From an uncultured Synergistales bacterium (GTDB lineage Bacteria > Synergistota > Synergistia > Synergistales > Aminobacteriaceae), in assembly GCA_905233335.1 (NCBI GenBank), contig CAJOED010000129.1, positions 1-8,265 on the forward strand: DNA of 8,265 bases. The letters are read 5' to 3'. The translations under genes and the position numbers were made by a program. Of this stretch, positions 1 to 7,142 are shown piece after piece. Every line of letters begins with the position of its first letter. Within the stretch, counting starts at the first letter, position 1. The notes under the pieces are model-generated. The model saw nothing but the letters and a program-made list of their open reading frames with translations, did no database searches and was not told the origin of the DNA.

Positions 1-1
1 C

Positions 2-1861
2 ATGACATTTTTCAATCATCTAGGGGAATCATTTATAGAACTTACTATGCTTCCGTATCTGCTTGTACTGGCGGTGTTTCTTGGCGGGAGAATGGCAACT
101 ACGTCCGAGATCAACAGAAGATTTTTGATGCTGGTAATTTCTACTTTGGTTGCGGCATGTTTTGAGGTTGCACTTGAACTCTTTACGGACATGGAGACAA
201 TAACGACGTACACGAAAATATTTTACGCGACGATAAACATTAACGCTTACTGCCTGATGTGTTATGTTGCGGCGTATACCGGGAGTGTCAGCCGGAGGTT
301 TACGGACATAAATTTTTTCCTGCTGTGCATAAGCGTAATCATGCTGTTCATTCTCAATCCCGACGATAAAGCGTTCATGATATTTTCTCCTGGTTTCGCA
401 ATAATTTTCGTAGCAGTCGGTTTTTTCCTTCAGTTAATATATCAGGAGTATTACGGCAACGGTCAGTTTATCGTCATGAATTTGCTGTTCCTTCTGCTGA
501 TTGACTCGTTCGTCATACAGTACCTCTTCAGGCTGAACCTGCCGCTGGTGTATTCCGTCGCTACTATGATGCTGGTGTTCACGTTCTTTTACCTTGAGGC
601 ACCGACATACAGACAGCTCATCACCGCACAGAAAGAAACTGACGAGGCACGAATACGCACAGAAGCATCAATACAGCGGGCAACAGTCGCGAACAAGGCC
701 AAGAGTAATTTCCTTGCGAGCACATCGCACGAGATACGTACACCCATGAACGCGATACTCGGCATCAATGACATGATACTCAACGAAAACCCCGACGCTG
801 AAACACGGAAAGCAGCACTAAGCATAAAGGGAGCCGGAGATTATCTTCTTGCGCTGGTGAATAACATTCTCGACATCTCAAAGATTGAGGCGGGGAAAAT
901 GGATCTGTACGAGAGCGACTATCACTTATGGGATGTCCTGAAGGAAAGTGAAAGCTACGTTATCGACATGATAAAGGGTAAAGGCAGTCTGCGTTTCGTA
1001 CTCGAGGCCGATAAGAATTTGCCGGAACATCTGCACGGTGATGTGTTGAGGTTACAGCAGGTCATTCACAACCTCCTGAACAACGCCGCAAAATATACAC
1101 AATCAGGAAGCATAACCATCAAAGTTTCCGGCAGAAAACAGAATGACACGGATATAGTTCTTACGTTCACGATTGAGGATACTGGTATCGGAATGCGTGA
1201 GGAGGACGCAAAGAATATATTTGAGCCTTTCGAGCGTGCGAACATCATAGAGACTCGGCATATTCCGGGTGCGGGGCTTGGGCTGACTCTCGTGAAGAAC
1301 ATCATAGACATCATGAGCGGAGTAATTGAGATTAAGAGTGAGTACGGAAAAGGCACGGCAGTAACGTTCAGTGTCCCGCAGAAGACAGCGCAAGGCTCCA
1401 ACATGACGCTGAAGGAGTACGAAGAGTTCATGCGCAACACCGAAATGAACACTCCGGCGGAGGAGACAGCAGATGAGGGAGCTTCTACTTGGCCGGACGC
1501 GAAAATCTTAATCGTCGATGATACGCCCGTGAACTTGGTTGTCGCTAAGGGAATGCTGAAGGATTCGCAGGCTCATATTGACACGGCAGAAAGCGGAGAA
1601 GATGCCCTCGAAATGATGAAGAAGACGCACTACGACATTGTGTTTCTGGATCACAAGATGCCCGGCATGGACGGAATAGAAACGCTCGGACACGCAAAGA
1701 AATATGCTGACGGTACGCACTTCATAGCACTCACGGCAAACGCAGGAGCAAACGCCCGCAACGAATACATAGCATACGGATTTGATGACTATCTGCCAAA
1801 GCCCTTCAAGAGGCTCGAAATGATGAAGATTCTGAAAATGTGCCTCAACAAAAAGAAATGA
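2..1861 (+). CDS. Membrane-bound hybrid sensor histidine kinase with C-terminal receiver domain
   Basis: Inner-membrane sensor kinase of 619 residues. Residues 1-200 hold about six or seven hydrophobic segments with short loops, so the sensor is probably the membrane bundle itself; I see no PAS, HAMP or Cache domain. A charged, probably coiled-coil linker (about 203-235) leads to HisKA with SHEIRTPMN and phospho-acceptor H243. The HATPase part shows the N box (LQQVIHNLLNNAAKYT, 351-366), G1 (DTGIG, 393-397), F box (FEPF, 407-410) and G2 (GAGLGL, 423-428). A receiver (about 501-615) has the acidic pair D506/D507, acceptor D550 in FLDHKMPGMDG, T578 and K600. All catalytic residues are present, so it should autophosphorylate and pass phosphate from His to Asp. 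There is no Hpt or output domain, and no response regulator in the window, so the ligand and final target are unknown. The ATG lies at base 2, so a longer N-terminus upstream cannot be excluded. Confidence 0.93.
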   Translation: MTFFNHLGESFIELTMLPYLLVLAVFLGGRMATTSEINRRFLMLVISTLVAACFEVALELFTDMETITTYTKIFYATININAYCLMCYVAAYTGSVSRRFTDINFFLLCISVIMLFILNPDDKAFMIFSPGFAIIFVAVGFFLQLIYQEYYGNGQFIVMNLLFLLLIDSFVIQYLFRLNLPLVYSVATMMLVFTFFYLEAPTYRQLITAQKETDEARIRTEASIQRATVANKAKSNFLASTSHEIRTPMNAILGINDMILNENPDAETRKAALSIKGAGDYLLALVNNILDISKIEAGKMDLYESDYHLWDVLKESESYVIDMIKGKGSLRFVLEADKNLPEHLHGDVLRLQQVIHNLLNNAAKYTQSGSITIKVSGRKQNDTDIVLTFTIEDTGIGMREEDAKNIFEPFERANIIETRHIPGAGLGLTLVKNIIDIMSGVIEIKSEYGKGTAVTFSVPQKTAQGSNMTLKEYEEFMRNTEMNTPAEETADEGASTWPDAKILIVDDTPVNLVVAKGMLKDSQAHIDTAESGEDALEMMKKTHYDIVFLDHKMPGMDGIETLGHAKKYADGTHFIALTANAGANARNEYIAYGFDDYLPKPFKRLEMMKILKMCLNKKK

Positions 1862-1865
1862 GCAT

Positions 1866-1902
1866 AAAAAAACGGGGGCAATGTCTGATGGCAAAGCTCC
1901 CG
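1866..1902 (-). terminator. Rho-independent terminator between convergent genes
   Basis: Arms 1873-1879 (CGGGGGC) and 1896-1902 (GCTCCCG) form a 7-bp stem with one G-U pair and a 16-base loop. Read on the minus strand the stem is followed by seven T (1866-1872), the classic layout for ending the PH-like gene. Read on the plus strand only a short ATTT follows, so it would be a weak stop for the kinase gene. Confidence 0.6.
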
Positions 1903-1938
1903 GATTTCTGCGTGTACAAAAAAGCGAATGTGTATGAA

Positions 1939-2499
1939 TTACGCCTGCTGTCCCTCTGCTGTAGGTGTTGCTGTAGGTGTTGATGGGGTTGAAGCGGGCA
2001 TGGTGTAGCGTCGGGCGTGTACCTGTATCTCGTCGCGTACGGCCTGCGGATTCGGGATGTTGGGCGCAAAAATTTCTTCCGTTGCTGTCCCTGATGATGT
2101 TACGACAATATCGCCGATGTTTAACACTGTCTGCATCATAGTCTGTCCCACTTTGATGTGCATGATGTTCGCGAGGCCGATCTCGATTGACGTGCGGAAG
2201 TCGGAGCTGAACGGCTTTAACGGGTGGCACACGATAAAGGCTACTTCCTGGTCTTCTGCTTTGTCGGGATTGTCGCGGAGGACTAGTGAAGTTGTTGCGC
2301 GCTGTATGGCAATGTAGCAGAATATCAGTACATCAACAACAACTGCAAAAATCCACATCCATTTGAATAAGTTTGTGCCGGACTTGCAGGGGCCTATGAA
2401 ACTTCCGACGCACGCGAGAATGAGAATTAATACCTGAAGGATGATGAGTTTGTAGAAACTTCTCCACGCGGGCTTAAAATATTTGTAGATTGGCTCCAT
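1939..2499 (-). CDS. Two-TM membrane protein with bacterial PH-like (bPH_2/YdbT-type) domain
   Basis: Predicted 186-residue membrane protein. Two hydrophobic segments (about 18-36 and 48-65) are joined by a short loop. A region at about 72-150 looks like a bPH_2-type pleckstrin-homology fold: the run IEIGLANIMHIKVGQTMM followed by LNIGDIVVTSSG matches the family pattern of an I-x-V-x-Q strand, then a hydrophobic G-D-hydrophobic strand and a closing helix. The fold assignment is by eye. Such proteins have no agreed biochemical role; many are small inner-membrane proteins. The tail is rich in Pro, Thr and Ala. I chose the ATG at 2499 because GGGAGGAA lies 12 bases upstream (2512-2519); the in-frame ATG at 2535 has no ribosome site and lies upstream of that Shine-Dalgarno. 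An extended -10 promoter and a terminator bracket it as a single-gene unit. Confidence 0.75.
   Translation of the reverse strand: MEPIYKYFKPAWRSFYKLIILQVLILILACVGSFIGPCKSGTNLFKWMWIFAVVVDVLIFCYIAIQRATTSLVLRDNPDKAEDQEVAFIVCHPLKPFSSDFRTSIEIGLANIMHIKVGQTMMQTVLNIGDIVVTSSGTATEEIFAPNIPNPQAVRDEIQVHARRYTMPASTPSTPTATPTAEGQQA
1958..1981 (-). repeat. Two tandem 12-bp units encoding TPTA-TPTA
   Basis: GCTGTAGGTGTT occurs twice in direct succession (1958-1969, 1970-1981), and a degenerate relative follows. In the PH-like gene it encodes TPTATPTA near the C-terminus. Because the unit is a multiple of three, copy changes would lengthen or shorten the tail without breaking the frame. Confidence 0.7.
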
Positions 2500-2557
2500 G
2501 ATAAAAAATACTTCCTCCCTTTTTATCGTAAACATAAAAATCTGCTTGAGTGAAATT

Positions 2558-2566
2558 ATTATAGCA
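2558..2566 (-). promoter_or_regulatory. Extended -10 promoter of the PH-like gene
   Basis: On the minus strand the sequence reads TGCTATAAT, a perfect extended -10 (TG at 2566-2565, TATAAT at 2563-2558). No good -35 box is seen at 16-18 bases, which extended -10 promoters tolerate. A start near 2551 would give a leader of about 50 bases before the ATG at 2499. Confidence 0.5.
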
Positions 2567-2609
2567 TTAAAAAAATTTTTCTCTCCTCAATAATTACAAC
2601 TCACACTAA

Positions 2610-2615
2610 TATAAT
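2610..2615 (+). promoter_or_regulatory. -10 box upstream of the MacB-family permease
   Basis: A perfect TATAAT lies 35 bases before the permease ATG. The -35 position holds only a poor match (around 2587-2592). An A/T-rich tract (2568-2580) precedes it. Transcription would start near 2622 with a leader of about 30 bases. It sits back to back with the minus-strand TATAAT at 2558-2563, about 46 bases apart. Confidence 0.4.
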
Positions 2616-2650
2616 GTCATCAAGATTTTTTTCGGAGAGTGATTATCATC

Positions 2651-3871
2651 ATGGAAATCGTCAAGACAGCTCTACGCTCCCTCATGGGAAACAGAACACG
2701 CTCAATACTCACGATGCTGGGAATAATTATCGGTGTCGGAGCAGTCATCACTATGGTAGCAATCGGACGCGGAGCCGCACAACAGGTCGAGGGCTTCATG
2801 TCCGGGTTCGGCGCAAACCTCATTATCGTCATGCCCGCACCGCCCAACTCAACAGGCGCACGAGGAGCAGCAGGTTCAGGGGAGAGCCTTACGCTTGAGG
2901 ACTCGAACAGCCTCGCCAGCGAAACATTCTCCGTCGCACGAACAGCACCCGAAGTCAACGCAAGTGCTCAGGTCATCTACGGCAACAGCAACTGGAACAC
3001 CAGCATCACCGGAAGCACACCCGACATTCTGCCCGTAAGAACATGGGAGCTTGAGTCCGGGACATGCTTCACCGAACAGGACGTGAGATCCGCCGCAAAA
3101 GTCTGCGTAATCGGCAAAACAGTAGCAACTGAACTTTTCGGGTACTCTGACCCGCTCGACGCAAACATACGCATACGAAACATACCCTTCCGCATCGTCG
3201 GCGTAATGAAGGCAAAAGGCGCAAACTCATGGGGGCAGGATCAGGACGACTTCATACTCGTTCCCGTAACCACTGCACAAAGAAGGCTCGTTCGTTTCGG
3301 GACGAGAGTAGACGCTGTACGGCGCATAAACGTTCAGGCCAAGACACGCGAGGAAGTCGACACAGCAACACAGGAAGTACGCTCAATACTCCGCCAAAGA
3401 CACAAGCTCACGGAAGGCGTAGAAGATGACTTCCAGATACGCGATCTCACGCAGGCAATGGAGAACGCCTCAAATACCGCTAACGTTTTCAGTATGTTGT
3501 TGGGTGCTGTTGCGTCAATCTCTCTTCTCGTCGGCGGAATAGGCATCATGAACATTATGCTGGTGTCCGTGAGTGAGAGAACTCGCGAAATAGGCATACG
3601 TATGGCTGTCGGTGCAAGACCCGCGAATGTACGCGTGCAGTTCCTCACAGAAGCGGTCGTGCTGTCATTGCTCGGAGGGGCTATCGGGATTTCCGGCGGC
3701 GTTGCTGTATCGAAACTCGTAACGCAGATATTCTCATGGCCGACAGTAATATCTATGCAGTCAGTCATAATTGCGGCAGGATTCTCGGCGTTCGTCGGAG
3801 TGCTTTTCGGATTCTGGCCGGCGTGGAAAGCATCAAACCTTGACCCGATAGACGCATTGAGGACGGAATAA
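2651..3871 (+). CDS. ABC transporter permease, MacB/FtsX family (no ATPase domain)
   Basis: Inner-membrane permease subunit of 406 residues. It opens with the typical family start (ME-IVKTALRSLMGNRTRS, then LTMLGIIIGVGAVITMVAIG as first TM helix), followed by a MacB-type extracytoplasmic core of roughly 200 residues. A C-terminal FtsX domain carries three TM helices, including the hallmark ISLLVGGIGIMNIMLVSVSER-TREIGIRMAVGA, and the gene ends with the usual ALRTE. MacB-type mechanotransmission complexes export peptides, lipoproteins or toxins, powered by an ATPase, often with a periplasmic adaptor. E. coli MacB carries its ATPase fused at the N-terminus; here it must be separate, and neither ATPase nor adaptor lies in the window, so the substrate is open. 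I prefer ATG 2651 over GTG 2639: it fits the family N-terminus, and GGAGAG (2634-2639) can serve it, although the spacing of 11 bases is long. Confidence 0.9.
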   Translation: MEIVKTALRSLMGNRTRSILTMLGIIIGVGAVITMVAIGRGAAQQVEGFMSGFGANLIIVMPAPPNSTGARGAAGSGESLTLEDSNSLASETFSVARTAPEVNASAQVIYGNSNWNTSITGSTPDILPVRTWELESGTCFTEQDVRSAAKVCVIGKTVATELFGYSDPLDANIRIRNIPFRIVGVMKAKGANSWGQDQDDFILVPVTTAQRRLVRFGTRVDAVRRINVQAKTREEVDTATQEVRSILRQRHKLTEGVEDDFQIRDLTQAMENASNTANVFSMLLGAVASISLLVGGIGIMNIMLVSVSERTREIGIRMAVGARPANVRVQFLTEAVVLSLLGGAIGISGGVAVSKLVTQIFSWPTVISMQSVIIAAGFSAFVGVLFGFWPAWKASNLDPIDALRTE

Positions 3872-3881
3872 CTTTTTGCGC

Positions 3882-3899
3882 ATAACGGCAGGACGTTAT
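3882..3899. repeat. Short perfect palindrome after the permease gene
   Basis: ATAACG (3882-3887) and CGTTAT (3894-3899) are exact inverted repeats around a 6-base centre, in the 67-base gap between the permease stop and the restriction-modification remnant. No T run follows, so it is not a standard terminator. It could be an operator half-site pair or a weak hairpin, or it could be chance. Confidence 0.3.
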
Positions 3900-3938
3900 A
3901 ACATTGTCAGGCAAAGCATGAACGGAGGAAAGTACAAC

Positions 3939-5167
3939 ATGCCACGAAAGAAAAAGGACAAGAAAATTCAAGAATACGTTTACGACCTGGCAAAAGCAAA
4001 GGAAGGAGTCATCCCGAAAAAATATCACTTGGGCGATGACGGCTATTACTGGGACATACGGCCTGTAGGTTCTCCCGGAAGCACGAACTGTTACACAGCA
4101 TGGGTCCCGGCTCCTGACTGGGCGGGGAACATCAACGCTTACCTGTTCGAGGGGCCGAATATCATCGTGAAAGCACAGACAAAACCTATTTGCGATGTCC
4201 CACCGATGAAAGCGGGAGGCCGTCCCCTAGATAATGGCAACTTTATTTTGACGGACGAGGAAAAGAATGAACTATTGCGCACTGACCCTGTAGCAGAGAA
4301 ATTCATACGTCCCTATATGGCTGGCAAAGATTTTTTGTATAACATTCCGCGCTGGTGCATATGGCTCAAAGACGTAGAACCTGCCGACATCCGAAAGTGC
4401 CCCCGCGTATTGAGGAGAATAGAAGCGTGCAGGGATTACAGGCTTGAAAGTCCGAAGGCCGTAACACAGAAGCTAGCAGAAGCTCCCTTTTTGTTCGCGG
4501 AAATAACGGAGTGCCAAAAGTGTCATCAGAGACTCGAAGATATGTCCCGATGGCTTGGGTGTCGCGTGATGTAATACCGAGTTCACATATAAGGTTTGCG
4601 GAAGGTGTGAGCCTGTATCATTTCGGAGTGCTTATGTCCATTGTCCATAATGCATGGCTACGCTGTATCAGTGGACGGCTCGAAATGCGAATAAGTTACT
4701 CGAACACGCTCGACTATAACGCTTTCCCCTGGCCAAGAAACCCGCTGTTCCGAACAGACCCCGCACGCTTCCCCGACGGCAACCCGTACTACGTAGCAAT
4801 CGAACGCACCGCCCAAGCCATACTCGACGCACGCGCGAAATATCCCCGAAGCTCCCTCGCTGACCTCTACGACGAACGCACAATGCCCCCCGAACTCCGA
4901 AAAGCTCATGAGGCGAACGATGAAGCTGTCATGAAGGCATACGGATTCACACGGCACTTTGAGGATAATAAATTTCACGATGAGGACATTGCGACAAACC
5001 TCATGTACATGTATAAAGACATGACCGGGTGCACAGAGTACAACAGGCGGAGCTATCCGAACAGAAAATTATGGCTGACTTATTACCCGGAGGACGCTGA
5101 AGACGGAGAACTGGAATATTTCGGGATTGATGACCCTGATGCGGAAGAAGATACCCCTCTGCAGTGA
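3939..5167 (+). pseudogene. Broken MmeI-type (type IIL) restriction-modification protein, C-terminal remnant
   Basis: Two reading frames together give the C-terminal half of an MmeI-like protein, the family that fuses nuclease, adenine methyltransferase and target recognition in one chain. Frame one (3939-4574) has from about residue 64 the family stretches NINAYLFEGPNII, TKPICDVPPM, GNFILTDEEKNELL, KFIRPYMAGKDFL and RWCIWL. Frame two carries on from about 4510 with PKVSSETRRYVPM, YHFGVLMSIVHNAW, the FPWP motif (NAFPWP) and the C-terminal helical part (ADLYDERTMPPELRKAH), then an acidic tail. The switch near 4500-4512 also drops about seven residues expected between the two blocks, so a small deletion rather than a single-base slip is likely. 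The nuclease and the SAM/NPPY methyltransferase motifs are absent; residues 1-63 are Lys-rich and unrecognised. GGAGG at 3924-3928 precedes the ATG by 10 bases, so a 211-residue truncated product could still be made, but it could neither cut nor methylate. It is convergent with dnaB. Confidence 0.82.
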
Positions 5168-5177
5168 TACAGGGGGG
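5154..5177. terminator. GC-rich hairpin between convergent genes
   Basis: CCCCTCTG (5154-5161) and CAGGGGGG (5170-5177) pair over 8 bp with one wobble and an 8-base loop, spanning the stop codon of the restriction-modification remnant and lying 15 bases past the dnaB stop. Neither strand shows a proper T run afterwards, so this is a candidate shared end structure rather than a confident intrinsic terminator. Confidence 0.35.
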
Positions 5178-5191
5178 CGGTCATAACTCAC

Positions 5192-6529
5192 TCAAGCCTC
5201 GCCGTAATTGCAAAACCTCGTGAACTCCCTCTTGAATGTCAGGTGAAAAGTCCCGGTGCTCCCGTTTCTGTTCTTGGCCACGCGAATATCGGCTTTGCTG
5301 TCCTGGAGGTCGTTGTTCTCGTTCTCGCTGTAGTAGTCCTCACGGAACATCAAGAGCACGACATCAGCGTCCTGTTCGATTGCGCCGGAATCCCGGAGGT
5401 CGGAGAGTTGCGGCTTCTTTTCGGTGCGTTGTTCTGCGGCTCGTGATAACTGCGACAAAGCGATAACGGGACAATTCAGCTCCCTAGCCGTAACTTTCAG
5501 CATTCGCGATATGTCAGAAACTTCCTGCTGTCGTCCGTCCATGCCCCTGCTGCCGGTGGTCATCAGCTGTAAGTAGTCCACGATAACGAGTCCGATTTTC
5601 CCGTGCTGTGTCGTGAAGCGTCTGCATCGTGTGCGAAAGTCCATAGCCGTAAGTGCGCTGTCGTCGTTGATGAAGATGTTTCGTTGTGCAAGGACACTGC
5701 ATGCCTGACGTATCAGCTCAAAGTTATTTGTGTCGAAAGTTCCCGCGCTCAACTGTGAGAGGTTGGTGCTGGACTCTGCCGCAAGCATTCGGAGCACTAA
5801 TTGTTCTGCTGGCATTTCGAGGCTGAACACGAGAACGGGCAAATTCTGTTCATTCCCCCCGAACTGTGCGATGTTCATGGCGAAGGCTGTTTTTCCCATT
5901 GAGGGACGTGCGGCGATAATGTTCAGGCTTCCGGGCTGGAAACCTCCCGTGTAAGAATCGAGATCCGCAAAGCCCGACGGGAATCCCGCAACTACAGAAT
6001 CGCTCTCTCTGAATCTCTCCTCGACTCCCGAAAACACCGGGCTGATGATTTCTTTTACGTGCCGGAAGTCGGAAGATTTTTTGTTCTGTGCCGCGTTGAA
6101 GATGAGTTTTTCTGCCTCGTCGATGATTTCTTTTATGGGAGTGTCGAACTTGTACGCAAGCATAATAATTCTGTTGCCGGCCTCTATGAGTTTCCGACGC
6201 ACGGAGTATTCACGTACAATTTCGGCATGGAAGCTGACGTTTGCGGTTGTCGATATGTTCCCGATGAGTTCAGCGAGAAAGGGCTGGCCTCCTATGCGGT
6301 CAAAAATTCCTGCTGTCTTCATTTCCTCCGACACAGTAACAAAATCAACCGGCTTATCGTCGGAATACATATTCGTGAGTATCTCGTAAGCCAGTTTGTT
6401 GTTGGTGTCGTAGAAGTCGTCGGGCTTGAGTGTCTCTATAGCGTTTCCGAGTGCCTCACGTGAGAGAATGCAGGCTCCTATTACCGCGCGTTCTGCCTCG
6501 TCATTATGCGGGGGGGTGTCGGGAGTCAT
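5192..6529 (-). CDS. dnaB: Replicative DNA helicase DnaB
   Basis: Hexameric 5'-3' helicase that unwinds DNA ahead of the replication fork and recruits primase. At 445 residues it is normal for the family, with no intein. The N-terminal primase-interacting domain (about 7-105, starting PHNDEAERAVIGACIL) is followed by a linker helix and a RecA-like motor. Visible motifs are Walker A ARPSMGKT (207-214), the SLEM block with catalytic E238, Walker B LVIVDYLQL with D318 (314-322), the ALSQLSRA segment (357-364), RDSGAIEQDADVV (379-391) and KNRNG (419-423) with the arginine-finger region. The start codon overlaps the rplI stop as ATGA, implying translational coupling and a shared transcript. The protein looks intact and chromosomal. 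Confidence 0.97.
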   Translation of the reverse strand: MTPDTPPHNDEAERAVIGACILSREALGNAIETLKPDDFYDTNNKLAYEILTNMYSDDKPVDFVTVSEEMKTAGIFDRIGGQPFLAELIGNISTTANVSFHAEIVREYSVRRKLIEAGNRIIMLAYKFDTPIKEIIDEAEKLIFNAAQNKKSSDFRHVKEIISPVFSGVEERFRESDSVVAGFPSGFADLDSYTGGFQPGSLNIIAARPSMGKTAFAMNIAQFGGNEQNLPVLVFSLEMPAEQLVLRMLAAESSTNLSQLSAGTFDTNNFELIRQACSVLAQRNIFINDDSALTAMDFRTRCRRFTTQHGKIGLVIVDYLQLMTTGSRGMDGRQQEVSDISRMLKVTARELNCPVIALSQLSRAAEQRTEKKPQLSDLRDSGAIEQDADVVLLMFREDYYSENENNDLQDSKADIRVAKNRNGSTGTFHLTFKREFTRFCNYGEA

Positions 6530-6975
6530 GATACTTTTACGGTGAGGGTCATATCAGCTTGTACACCCGGATAAAGTTTCAGGGAGAACTTGAAGTTTCC
6601 TGAAGTCTTCACAACCTCATCAAGTTTCACGTCGCGTTTGTCGAAATCCTTAAGGCCGTGCTGTGATTCGAGAGCTTCTGCAATTTGTGCGGCGGTGATG
6701 CTCCCGAAAAGTTTTCCGTTTTCGCCTGCTTTGCCCTCAACAGTTACTGACTTCCCCTGTAACTTTTTCTGAAGCTCTAAGGCTTGTGCGTGGAGTTTTT
6801 CGTCTTTGGCTTTGAGGCGTGCCTGTTCTGATTTCCACTCCGCGATTTTTCCCGGTGTAGCTTCAACGGCTAGTCCTTTGGGAATGAGAAAATTTCTTGC
6901 GTGTCCGTCGCTGACATCGAGAAGTGAGCCAGCTTTGCCGAGTTTATTTACGTCCTGTTTGAGAATTACTTTCAT
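6526..6975 (-). CDS. rplI: 50S ribosomal protein L9
   Basis: Large-subunit ribosomal protein that binds 23S rRNA near the base of the L1 stalk and helps frame maintenance. The 149-residue length is typical. The N-terminal rRNA-binding domain shows MKVILKQDVNKLGKAGSLL and the signature GHARNFLIPKGLA (His where many homologues have Tyr). A long charged connecting helix (about 43-73) leads to the C-terminal domain with GENGKLFGSITAAQIAEAL. Upstream is a purine-rich site, AAAGGAGCAGGA, with its AGGA core 9 bases from the ATG. It is coupled to dnaB by a 4-base overlap, an arrangement common in bacteria, but the frequent companions rpsF, ssb and rpsR are absent. Instead a Cys-rich miniprotein gene ends 34 bases upstream in the same direction. 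Confidence 0.97.
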   Translation of the reverse strand: MKVILKQDVNKLGKAGSLLDVSDGHARNFLIPKGLAVEATPGKIAEWKSEQARLKAKDEKLHAQALELQKKLQGKSVTVEGKAGENGKLFGSITAAQIAEALESQHGLKDFDKRDVKLDEVVKTSGNFKFSLKLYPGVQADMTLTVKVS

Positions 6976-7009
6976 GGGTAAAAATCCTGCTCCTTTCGCG
7001 ATAATAATA

Positions 7010-7138
7010 TCATGTTCTTGTGTGGCAGGGGTGTCGGCATTCGTTGCAGTTGTGCGAACAGTGGCGGGTGTTGCCGATATACTTCAGCACGCAATACATA
7101 AGCGCAATAATTACTGCTCCGAAAAAAATATCTGCCAT
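7010..7138 (-). CDS. 42-residue membrane miniprotein with Cys/His-rich tail
   Basis: Small gene reading MADIFFGAVIIALMYCVLKYI, then a tail with C27, C31, C34 and C38 interleaved with His 26, 29, 36 and 39 (spacing C-x3-C-x2-C-x3-C). One hydrophobic helix (about 4-21) should anchor it in the inner membrane, and the tail could bind metal or form disulfides. The layout (N-terminal TM helix, then dense Cys near the C-terminus, about 40-60 residues) resembles the FeoB-associated Cys-rich membrane protein family, although no feo gene is visible, so I do not assign that function. The start is well supported: AGGAGGA (7147-7153) lies 8 bases upstream of the ATG. A decayed copy of the same gene sits immediately upstream, which argues that the coding frame is real. 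It ends 34 bases before rplI and is probably cotranscribed with rplI-dnaB. Confidence 0.72.
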   Translation of the reverse strand: MADIFFGAVIIALMYCVLKYIGNTRHCSHNCNECRHPCHTRT

Positions 7139-7142
7139 TGTG

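Noticed and set aside
1508..2230. 240-residue minus-strand frame overlapping the kinase receiver and the PH-like gene
   Set aside because: It lies antisense to the receiver and out of frame with the better-supported PH-like gene. The composition is rich in His and Arg with no recognisable domain.
2500..2535. Upstream ATG at 2535 for the PH-like protein
   Set aside because: There is no Shine-Dalgarno before it, and the strong GGGAGGAA lies inside the extension, positioned for the ATG at 2499.
2639..2650. GTG start for the permease at 2639
   Set aside because: It would place GGAG directly against the start codon, and the added residues VIII are not typical of the family N-terminus, so ATG 2651 is preferred.
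3334..3768. 144-residue minus-strand frame inside the permease
   Set aside because: It is antisense to a conserved MacB/FtsX domain, with no ribosome site and no domain.
4511..5167. Separate gene starting with GTG at 4511
   Set aside because: The protein begins in the middle of the MmeI-type recognition domain and continues frame one after a frameshift, and no ribosome site is seen. It is treated as part of one pseudogene.
3939..5167. Active restriction or anti-phage system
   Set aside because: The nuclease and methyltransferase motifs are absent and the remaining recognition region is frameshifted. No other defence gene is in the window.
6059..6463. 134-residue plus-strand frame inside dnaB
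   Set aside because: It is antisense to well-conserved DnaB motifs and is a shadow frame.
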